Shown in pieces: positions 56,023 through 64,000 of a stretch of 64,000 nt of DNA (positions within the stretch are counted from its first letter, which is position 1; each line of letters opens with the position of its first letter). The translations under genes and the position numbers were made by a program. The DNA comes from Euborellia annulipes (Eukaryota > Arthropoda > Insecta > Dermaptera > Anisolabididae), in contig JAKCPI010031658.1 in NCBI GenBank assembly GCA_023213315.1, positions 16,934 to 80,933 of the forward strand, given 5' to 3'. The notes under the pieces are model-generated. The model did not search any database. It was not told the origin of the DNA and saw nothing but the letters and a program-made list of their open reading frames with translations.

Positions 56023-56455
56023 CTCTATAAGTTGTAGATAATTAAATTAGTAATCATTGTGTTAAAAAATAATTAATCTTTTGCCTTTATTTAATTAGCT
56101 GGAAGCTCTAGAATGAAATGGAATTTATCCCATTTATTCCTATGGAAAAAAACTAACTCCATCTCTTGCCGCCTAGAGGATCTCGGTAGTCAAAAGCTTT
56201 CTAACGACTTTTCGAGACGCGCACCTTAAATAAAAAATATTTTTAAAAAATTCGCTCTATATCTTATAGATAATTAAATTAGTAATCTTTGTGTTAAAAA
56301 ATAATTAATTTTCTACTCTTAATTAATTAGCTGGAAACTTTAAAATGAATTGGAATAAATCCCTTGTATTCCTATGGGAAAAACTAACGCCATCTCTTGC
56401 CGCCTCGAGTAACTCGCTAGACAATCGTGTTCTAACGGCTTTTCGACACCTTAAA
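56023..56455 (+). repeat. Tandem duplication of about 200 bp
   Basis: Two diverged direct copies (56023-56227, 56254-56455) share GATAATTAAATTAGTAATC, TAATTAGCTGGAA and CTAACNCCATCTCTTGCCGCC. The first ends CGAGACGCGCACCTTAAA, the inverse of the motif at 54547, so it may be the other terminus of that element. Confidence 0.7.
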
Positions 56456-56735
56456 AAAAATAGTTTAATGCTTGCACTATCATACCCATTATTTTTCTTT
56501 GTATTTTTTCTTATTGACAAAAACGATAATTATTTGATCTTTCATTTGTTATTTTAAAACTTAAAAAAGAAATTATTTTTTAATTTTTTGGTCGTGGAGA
56601 GGGGATGGATTAGAAAATTTTTTTCTTTGTATTCTAATATATACTTTTACTTGTTCAGACAAGAAAACATACCTGTGTGGCTTTGTTTGGGACAGTTGCT
56701 ATTATCGTCATATATTTTAGTCTCCAGCATTACAT

Positions 56736-56850
56736 TTGAATTCAAGATGTCAAATATATAAACATAGAAATAATATTACAATTTTGTTAACATGGGCTTC
56801 TCCTACCTTTTCTATGAAGTGCAAGAGTAAAGTGTTCTTTAGTCATTTAT
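56736..56850 (+). repeat. DH element fragment, diverged
   Basis: ATTTGAATTCAAGATGTCAAA and CTATGAAGTGCAAGAGTAAAG match the H1-side interior; nothing further remains. Confidence 0.65.
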
Positions 56851-57109
56851 TATAATTATTCTTTTTTATTATATAACCCTAGAGATATCGTCATGTTGTC
56901 GCCTGTTTTATAACTCAAACTTTCATCTTTTTTCTGATTTATATTCTGTTCTCATTCATAGATATACTCTTCATGAACATTTGATAAAATATTCATTAAA
57001 AATAAAATAAGCACGCTTGGTTCTAAGATTTTTTTTTTTTTTTAACATATTGACACAATTTATCTTGATTTAAGGTAATGGAGATTTTATACTATTTATA
57101 AAATATAAA

Positions 57110-57368
57110 ATTGCCCACGGGGGGGGGTGAGGGGGGGGGGGCAACCCCCCTACACCAAACGGCGGGGGGTTCGCCCCCAGCAGGTTGGATTTTTTTTTTT
57201 CAACCTGCTGCCACCACGGGTTGAATAAAAAAAAGCGGCCCCCCTATATATTAATATATATAAATAAGTGATGGCTTTATTGTTTTTTTGGCTGGGCTGC
57301 CGCGGCAGAGAGATGGGGTGTGTGTGGGGGTGTGGGGGTGTGAAGAGGAATGAGAGTGAGTGTTTATT

Positions 57369-57430
<62 letters not shown>
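57110..57430 (+). mobile_element. Variant SINE with homopolymer runs and (TA)n
   Basis: CTACACCAAACGGCGGGGGGTTCGCCC is a B-box-like segment. A self-complementary AGGTTGGA...TCAACCTGCTG body, GGGCTGCCGCGGCAGAGAG and a GTGTGTGGGGGTG tail end in poly-A and (TA)n (57383-57427). The order matches the main SINE but the sequence is far off, so it is a diverged subfamily or a second family. Confidence 0.55.
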
Positions 57431-57435
<5 letters not shown>

Positions 57436-57892
57436 AATAATAAAAGAAATTTTATCGACAAACCTGACCTTAGCTGATGAATAATTTGCACTGAAACCAA
57501 GTATGCTTTATTTTAAATTTATTCTAAACGAATCTTTTCTCTCTGCAGAATCAAAATAGAGATTTTTGGGAGTAGGAGGAGAGGGGTAGAAAAAAAATCT
57601 ATGTTATTAATAAATTAGTTTATTCACTGCGCTCTTGTGTTTAAATTCCCCATTTAAATACTTTTCACTACTTTTAGTTATCTTATCTACCTTAATTATA
57701 AAATACACTGCGCGTCAATGAAAACGTAACATTTTGTTACTTCTTAAAAAGACCTGTTCTAATCTACCTTAATGATTCTCTAATTTAAGAAAAATTAATA
57801 TTCAATATTTTCTACATTTCTAAGTAAATTGAAGAAAGGAACTCTATGAGTAGGGCAGCCAGCGAAAATAAAAAAAACCTTTATATTATTTC

Positions 57893-57931
57893 GTCTACGT
57901 TTCGGGAACGCATCGCTCCCATCTTCAGGAC
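57893..57931 (-). ncRNA. Hammerhead-ribozyme-like motif at the Penelope 3' side
   Basis: Minus strand: GTC, CTGAAGA, stem II GGGAGC.../...TTCCC, GAAACGTA, GAC. Core intact, stem I GTC/GAC, stem III ACGT, cleavage triplet GTA. It lies on the same strand as, and downstream of, the endonuclease frame at 60685-61220. Confidence 0.75.
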
Positions 57932-58064
57932 CTGTGGGCATCAAATATTTATTAATTTAGTATAAATATCATTACAATTATATTATTTACAGAAAGTAGT
58001 TAAAAATGCTTACGAATTAATTGTTGAATGATAGATGGATATTTTTATTTTGTACACACAATGA

Positions 58065-58746
58065 AAAATCTGGTGTGACTGGCGCACAGCACACAACTTT
58101 CTCTTACCTTCGGTAATCGAAAGTTGTGTACTGTGCTTGTCACACCAGATTTTTTGTGTCGACATGTATTTAGTTTCCGACAGTAGGGTACAATTGAATT
58201 CAAGATGTAAAATTTATAAGTATGGGAAAATATTTATATTTTGATACCATGGCAACCATTTCTCCTATCTTTTCTATGGAGTACAAGAGTAAAGTGGTCT
58301 TCAGAAGATTTCAATCACAAAATGAGAATATACATTTTATAGAGAATCTAAAAAATAATTGATTTTTGAATTTTAAAAAAAATCGTTGGAGCAAATTTTG
58401 AGAAAATCGAAAAAAACTGAAAAAGTGAATCAGTAAAGTACTAGTACTTTTTGGTCGATTTTGTTCAAAAGCTTCGTGTCACGTCCCATGGGGGTGCCTA
58501 GCTTAAATATAAAATTTCAACCTCCTAGCTCTTTTCGTTCTTGAGATATTTTGTTCACAGACACACACACACACACACAGACAGACACACACACAGACAG
58601 ACCATGTCGCGAAAACCACTTTTTTGGATTCAGGGGACCTCAAAACGTGAAGATCCATCAAAATCTCGACACCGAATTTTTGACATGAATCCAATACTTT
58701 CTCTCTCTATATATATTAACATATATATAGAGGTAAGAGAAAGTAA
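58065..58746 (+). mobile_element. DH element, complete, in the Penelope left arm
   Basis: H1 from TCTGGTGTGACTGGCGCAC, H2 ending GAGAAAGTA. The opposite Penelope arm shows the empty site GTTATTTTTTTCATTG (62000-62015). The two junctions add only about three A residues to the A-run, so there is no clear duplication. Confidence 0.93.
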
Positions 58747-58944
58747 AAATAACATGTATTGTGCATATTGATTTAATAAATACGACAATTGTATATTATG
58801 CAGCTTTAGGCTGTTGAGGTGTATGCACAGCCCCCACCGACGACCAAGATTGAAAGACAAATTTTTTTTAATCTCGTCTTGTAATATATAAAATTAAAAC
58901 ATGAGTTCTTAGAAAATTATTATTAAAAAAAAAAAAATAAAAAA

Positions 58945-59639
58945 ATCTGGTGTGACTGGCGCACAGCACACAACTTTCTCTTACCTTCGGTAATCGAAAG
59001 TTGTGTACTGTGCTTGTCTCACCAGATTTTTTGTGTCGACATGTATTTAGTTGCCGACAGTACGGTACATTCGATTTTCAAGATGTAAAATATATAAGTA
59101 TGGAAAAAATATTTATATTTTGTTACCATAGCAACCATAGGAGAGAAATTCCTATCTTTCCTATGAAGAACAAGAGTAAAGTGGTCTTCAGAAGATTTCA
59201 ATCACAAAATGAGAATATAGATTTTATAGAGAATCTAAAAAATAATTGATTTTTGAATTTAAAAAAAAATCGTTGGAGCAAATTTTGAGAAAATCGAAAA
59301 AAAACTGAAAAAGTGCATCAGTAAAGTACTAGTACTTTTTGGCTGATTTTGTTCAAAAGCTTCGTGTCACGTCCCATGGGGGTGCCTAACTTAAATATAA
59401 AATTTCAACTTCCTAGCTCTTTTCGTTCTTGAGATATTTTGTTCACAGACACACACACAGACAGACAGACACACAGACAGACACACAGACAGACAGACCA
59501 TGTCGCGAAAACCACTTTTTTGGATTCAGGGGACCTCAAAACGTGAAGATCCATCAAAATCTCGACATCGAATTTTTGACATGAAAATAATACTTTCTCT
59601 CTCTATATATTAACATATATATAGAGGTACGAGAAAGTA
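58945..59639 (+). mobile_element. DH element, complete
   Basis: Full H1 and H2; the microsatellite is mixed CA/CAGA. Two substitutions disturb the H1 stem (GTCTCACCAGA). It is the first of two DH copies placed between Penelope sequences that are contiguous in the right arm. Confidence 0.92.
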
Positions 59640-59739
59640 ATTATATGAATAAATTCATAACCCCTAAATGACCTCAGTAAGCAAAAATGTTTTAAAAAAT
59701 ATATATCGGCGGAAACTAAATATATACTAACACAAAAAA

Positions 59740-59830
59740 ATCTGGTGTGACAAGTAGCCCACAAAACACAACTTGCATTTTTCGAAGCTAAGAGAAAGTG
59801 TGTTGTCTGACCAGTAACACCAGATTTTTT
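59740..59830. repeat. Decayed DH H1 hairpin
   Basis: TCTGGTGTGACAAGTAGCCC...CAGTAACACCAGATTTT is an eroded H1 hairpin between two whole copies, evidence of successive insertions at one A-rich spot. Confidence 0.75.
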
Positions 59831-59842
59831 AATTGAAAAAAA

Positions 59843-60532
59843 TCTGGTGTGACTGGCGCACAGCACACAACTTTCTCTTACCTTCGGTAATCGAAAGTTG
59901 TGTTCTGTGCTTGTCACACCAGATTTTTTGTGTCGACATGTATTTAGTTTCCGACAGTAGGGTACACAATTGAATTCAAGATGTAAAATTTATAAGTATG
60001 GGAAAATATTTATATTTTGTTACCATGGCAACCATTTCTCCTATCTTTTCTATGGAGTACAAGAGTAAAGTGGTCTTCAGAAGATTTCAATCACAAAATG
60101 AGAATATACATTTTATAGAGAATCTAAAAAATAATTGATTTTTGAATTTTAAAAAAAATCGTTGGAGCAAATTTTGAGAAAATCGAAAAAAACTGAAAAA
60201 GTGAATCAGTAAAGTACTAGTACTTTTTGGTCGATTTTGTTCAAAAGCTTCGTGTCACGTCCCATGGGGGTGCCTAACTTAAATATAAAATTTCAACTTC
60301 CTAGCTCTTTTCGTTCTTGAGATATTTTGTTCACAGACACACAGACACACAGACAGACACACAGACAGACACACACACACACAGACAGACCATGTCGCGA
60401 AAACCACTTTTTTGGATTCAGGGGACCTCAAAACGTGAAGAACCATCAAAATCTCGACATCGAATTTTTGACATGAATCCAATACTTTCTCTCTATATAT
60501 ATATTACATATATATATAGGTAAGAGAAAGTA
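59843..60532 (+). mobile_element. DH element, complete
   Basis: Very similar to 58065-58746; ends GTAAGAGAAAGTA. After it, AAAAACAAAGCAACGGG matches the right Penelope arm immediately. Confidence 0.93.
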
Positions 60533-60684
60533 AAAAACAAAGCAACGGGAAATTAGAATGTTATAAAAATAAAAATAAAAATAAGTTATCTATTAATTAA
60601 ATTTGATTATATTCAATAATTTAAAATGTTTTTAATTAAATTTCTTTTTTCCCTCAAATAATGTTACCCCCTATTTTATCTCCC

Positions 60685-61220
60685 CTATAATTTTAAAAGA
60701 TTAATTAGAAGCTCATAAAGCACACTTAGATTTTCGAGGTCGATTTTGTAATTGTATGAGCGCCCTTTATATTTTTGGATGGCGACCATTTCAATGAATT
60801 CTCTTCTGAAAGTATTCTCGTCTTGATAAATGATTTTATAATTTTCAAAATCGAAATTATGACGGTGCTCGTAGGCATGACAGGCTAACGCAGTAGTTTG
60901 TTTTTTATTAATCACGCTAAGTTCATGTTCCCGCATTCGCAGACCCACTTTGCGTGCGCTGGTCCCTATATATACTATAGGACATTTTTCCGTTTGGGAG
61001 CCCAAACAATTAATTTTATAAACAATATTTGCCTTGTCTTGAATAGGTATTTTCCCTTTTTGATTGAATAAATATCCTAAGGTGTTGGTGGGCCTAAAAG
61101 CGATTTGTATTATATCGCTAGATAAGATTTTTTTTAACTGGTGGCTAATTTTTGGATAATAATCCAACGCGAAAAATACCTTTGTCTGTAGGCTGCCGTC
61201 TTCATTGTTACCTCGGTCTA
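60685..61220 (-). CDS. Penelope-like polyprotein C-terminus: GIY-YIG endonuclease (left arm)
   Basis: The frame encodes the linker after reverse transcriptase (QLKKILSSDIIQIAFRPTNT) and the Penelope-type GIY-YIG endonuclease. It shows VYKINC with a downstream cysteine (EKCPIVYIG), catalytic R/H region (LRMREHE), paired histidines (HAYEHRHNFDF) and the conserved glutamate (REFIEMVAIQK), ending near a leucine-rich C-terminus. In the element it nicks target DNA to prime reverse transcription. It is 5'-truncated: upstream of about 61220 the frame reads into the inverted copy, so no RT and no genuine start exist. This copy has tyrosine where the right-arm copy has cysteine (KGRSYNYK). Confidence 0.92.
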
Positions 61221-61660
61221 TATCTAGCGATATAATACAAATCGCTTTTAGGCCCACCAACACCTTAGGATATTTATTCAATCAAAAAGGGAAAATACCT
61301 ATTCAAGACAAGGCAAATATTGTTTATAAAATTAATTGTTTGGGCTCCCAAACGGAAAAATGTCCTATAGTATATATAGGGACCAGCGCACGCAAAGTGG
61401 GTCTGCGAATGCGGGAACATGAACTTAGCGTGATTAATAAAAAACAAACTACTGCGTTAGCCTGTCATGCCTACGAGCACCGTCATAATTTCGATTTTGA
61501 AAATTATAAAATCATTTATCAAGACGAGAATACTTTCAGAAGAGAATTCATTGAAATGGTCGCCATCCAAAAATATAAAGGGCGCTCATGCAATTACAAA
61601 ATCGACCTCGAAAATCTAAGTGTGCTTTATGAGCTTCTAATTAATCTTTTAAAATTATAG
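61221..61660 (+). CDS. Penelope-like polyprotein C-terminus: GIY-YIG endonuclease (right arm)
   Basis: An almost identical second copy on the opposite strand, with the same motifs (YIGTSARKVG, MREHE, HRHNFDFENYK) and the same stop context. By eye only one residue differs over about 146. It is also truncated upstream, so both copies look like dead ends from one or two recent, 5'-truncated insertions. Confidence 0.92.
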
Positions 61661-62078
61661 GGGAGATAAAATAGGGGGTAACATTATTTGAGGGAAAAAA
61701 GAAATTTAATTAAAAACATTTTAAATTATTGAATATAATCAAATTTAATTAATAGATAACTTATTTTTATTTTTATTTTTATAACATTCTAATTTCCCGT
61801 TGCTTTGTTTTTTTATTTTTTTTTTTTAATAATAATTTTCTAAGAACTCATGTTTTAATTTTATATATTACAAGACGAGATTAAAAAAAATTTGTCTTTC
61901 AATCTTGGTCGTCGGTGGGGGCTGTGCATACACCTCAACAGCCTAAAGCTGCATAATATACAATTGTCGTATTTATTAAATCAATATGCACAATACATGT
62001 TATTTTTTTCATTGTGTGTACAAAATAAAAATATCCATCTATCATTCAACAATTAATTCGTAAGCATTTTTTAACTAC

Positions 62079-62497
62079 TGTCGGTTTCACCGATTCAAAA
62101 TACTTCAAGCTCCCTAACGGCCATAAAAGAAAACTATGCGCCTAGCGGCCATTGAAGGAAGCTTGCGCGCCACGTGACCATAACGGCATCACGAACAAGA
62201 CGCCACGCCGCCATTACTGCTCGCTCTCGCAACGACTCCAATGCGTTCGCAATCTACTCAGCTGCATCAGCAATTCTTATTTACATCTTATGCTCTTTAT
62301 GTATCATATACCATCAATTTGAAGCCTACATATATTAAAGTATCATTTTATTTATATTAACGTGTTTGAAGTATATTAAAGTGCTTATTTTCCTATTAAA
62401 TGGTTTGTTTATAACGAAACTGTTCCGTGCAAATTATTTAATTTTTTTGTCTATGTTTTTTGTCCTACTTCCCTCGGCATCTCGCTGAAACAACACA
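62079..62497 (+). repeat. BEL/Pao 5' LTR
   Basis: It starts TGTCGGTTTCACCG directly after Penelope sequence. The first half is GC-richer (CGCCACGTGACC, CGCCATTACTGC), the second half AT-rich. It probably ends in the AACAACACA region at 62490-62497. TGGTCCTTCGTATCGGGAT follows at 62505, the position and style of a BEL/Pao primer-binding site. The exact end is uncertain because the 3' LTR is outside the window. Confidence 0.75.
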
Positions 62498-62713
62498 AAA
62501 AGTTCTGGTCCTTCGTATCGGGATAATAAAAAACCAGTGAAATAAAAAATTAAATTGCATTTTGTGAAGTGAACATTTATAAACAAACATCAACATTCAT
62601 ATATATATATATAAAATATATATTGTGCACATTTACTTCAAATACTTCAAGTAAGCAATACAATTTTAATTTGACTTTATATATATACAAATACTTTTTA
62701 CACATATTTCATC

Positions 62714-64000
62714 ATGTCGGAAAAACGAAACGTGTACAACCGTGCTCTACGGACACAATCTTTTGAGATTGGCCGTCTTAAAGAAATCCAAGTGAGTGCT
62801 AAATCCGATCTCATCTTTTACTTGGAACATTGTGAAAATGTGAGAGAAAAAATCATGCAGCTCATTGAAGATTTTCAACTCGTCCTTCAAGAGGAAAAAA
62901 AGGATGAAGATCTTGCTGAAACTAACAAGTTAAGTACACTTTTATTCAATTTAGACCAAATTGCACGTGAACTTAAACGTCAATTATTAAATATTGAATC
63001 CAAAAGTAAACTCTCATCTTCTCCAGCACCGGTCCCTCTTAAACAAGATAATATTAAATTACCTCGAGTTGAATTACCAACGTTTGATGGTCAGATAAAT
63101 AAATGGAGCGAATTTTTCGATTTATTTACCGCAGCAGTGCATAATAATACTTCACTGTCTCCTGCACAAAAATTATCTTACCTCAAAGGTTGCCTCAAGG
63201 GCACTGCATCTGAACCTATAGCTTCACTTACTATCCGTGATGAACATTATGACGAAGCTTTAACAATTTTAAAGCGAAGATTTGAATCTCCCAAAGAAAT
63301 TGTTTACTCTCTCTTGGACATTTTACATAATTTTCCGCCTCTAACATCTGCAAGTAGCAAAAATCTACTTAAACTTGTAGATACGTTTAGACAAGTAATT
63401 TGCCAACTCACTCATTGGAACTATTTTTATGGAGAGGATAATCCCTATTTATCCTATCTGCTTCTTCAAAAGATTGATTCCACAACTAAAAATCAATGGA
63501 AATTGTCTTTATCTGCTGATTTTAATAAACTACCAAATCTGAATGACATTTTCATGTTTTTAGAAAAAGCAGCATCATCGTCTCCAGGCCTTGCTTCACC
63601 AACGATTGTTAAAAAGCCTGCTAGCAATGCCAAATCAGCTGGACCTCTTATTAAAAAGAGTCTCACTGCAACACCAGTCACTGATTCTACCAGCACTAAT
63701 CGTCCGCTTTACACAAATAGGCGAGGCGTACCTTATCAGTGTTTATTTTGTAAACAAAATCACCATACTGGTAGGTGCCACAAATTTTTAACTCTGAATC
63801 GGACTGAAAAAATAAACTTTATCAAGCAAGTTAATGCCTGCGAGAATTGTCTTTCCCCTGGCCATAAATTAACTTCTTGTCCCAGCACTAGTTGCCGCAC
63901 TTGTCACCAACGTCATCATTCTTCCATTTGTGACAAAGTCTCGGTCAAAACCGACAACAAAGGGCCTGTCTCAGCAGTAGGTTCATTGTCCACACAAATG
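62714..64000 (+). CDS. BEL/Pao Gag-Pol, N-terminal 429 residues (partial)
   Basis: The uninterrupted frame starts at ATG (MSEKRNVYNRALRTQSFEIG) and is open at the edge. Residues about 20-100 are charged and probably coiled-coil. Residues about 115-270 match the BEL/Pao capsid-like DUF1759 pattern (LPRVELPTFDGQINKWSEFF, KLSYLKGCLKGTASEPIASL, ALTILKRRFESPKEI). A basic, serine-rich linker follows. From about residue 345 there are zinc-knuckle cysteine/histidine motifs (CLFCKQNHHTGRC, CENCLSPGHKLTSC, CRTCHQRHHSSIC) as before the protease in this family. The protein packages element RNA in virus-like particles. No stop or frameshift is seen, so it may be a competent or recent copy; protease, RT and integrase should follow outside the window. 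Confidence 0.93.
   Translation, partial: MSEKRNVYNRALRTQSFEIGRLKEIQVSAKSDLIFYLEHCENVREKIMQLIEDFQLVLQEEKKDEDLAETNKLSTLLFNLDQIARELKRQLLNIESKSKLSSSPAPVPLKQDNIKLPRVELPTFDGQINKWSEFFDLFTAAVHNNTSLSPAQKLSYLKGCLKGTASEPIASLTIRDEHYDEALTILKRRFESPKEIVYSLLDILHNFPPLTSASSKNLLKLVDTFRQVICQLTHWNYFYGEDNPYLSYLLLQKIDSTTKNQWKLSLSADFNKLPNLNDIFMFLEKAASSSPGLASPTIVKKPASNAKSAGPLIKKSLTATPVTDSTSTNRPLYTNRRGVPYQCLFCKQNHHTGRCHKFLTLNRTEKINFIKQVNACENCLSPGHKLTSCPSTSCRTCHQRHHSSICDKVSVKTDNKGPVSAVGSLSTQM

Larger units (their letters stand above)
57850..62078. mobile_element. Penelope-like element, inverted duplicate
   Basis: Left arm 57983-61123 and right arm 61214-62078 are reverse complements, apart from DH insertions in the left arm and a 90-bp spacer (61124-61213). 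Each arm carries the C-terminal part of a Penelope-like polyprotein pointing away from the centre. The left arm continues into a 3' region with a hammerhead-like motif (57893-57931), as expected for a Penelope terminal repeat. The right arm is cut at 62079 by a BEL/Pao LTR. Reverse transcriptase is absent from both. Confidence 0.9.
62079..64000 (+). mobile_element. BEL/Pao LTR retrotransposon, 5' part
   Basis: LTR, presumed primer-binding site and leader, then a long intact gag frame open at the window end. It inserted into the right arm of the inverted Penelope pair and is probably the youngest element here. Confidence 0.9.

Overview
The window looks like a repeat-dense, strongly AT-rich metazoan genome. 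Spliced genes with GT-AG introns, BEL/Pao, Ty3/Gypsy, Penelope-like and mariner retro/transposons, many hAT elements, a tRNA-derived SINE and long CA/TG and TA microsatellites together suggest an arthropod. A crustacean is my best guess, from overall character and the cysteine-rich secreted proteins; the species cannot be fixed from the sequence alone.

Layout. 1-6.2 kb: fragments of dispersed repeats and unrecognised AT-rich DNA. 6.2-9.3 kb: a hAT element (8-bp target duplication) containing a second hAT element, which carries a 60/84-bp satellite array. 10.3-14 kb: two foldback elements with hammerhead-ribozyme-like cores, the second split by an internally deleted Gypsy element (11985-13887). 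14-23.7 kb: mostly featureless AT-rich DNA with decayed repeats. 23.7-32.6 kb: nested repeats, namely a roughly 0.68-kb family with a hairpin at each end (called 'DH' here), tRNA-SINEs, Penelope-type foldbacks, a TA-flanked transposon and a hAT MITE. 34.2-48.9 kb: the only host genes, two tandem minus-strand paralogues of a five-exon, secreted protein with 30 cysteines, with introns and 3' region colonised by transposons. 49-57 kb: more DH copies, a direct duplication of about 1.2 kb, SINEs. 57.9-62.1 kb: a near-identical inverted pair of Penelope-like GIY-YIG endonuclease ends, with three DH copies in the left arm. 62.1-64 kb: the 5' LTR and start of gag of a BEL/Pao element running off the window.

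Three results stand out. First, more than a dozen hammerhead-type cores occur in foldback elements; their stem III is reduced to short self-complementary strings whose sequence differs between subfamilies while pairing is kept. Second, the DH family has terminal hairpins, a GTCT/GT microsatellite core and no target duplication at an insertion where the paralogue supplies the empty site, which resembles non-autonomous Helentron/HINE elements. Third, each gene paralogue serves as an empty-site control for insertions in the other (mariner, hAT, DH), so these post-date the duplication.

No tRNA, rRNA, CRISPR or prokaryotic operon structure was seen. All assignments are by eye; no alignment or database search was run.
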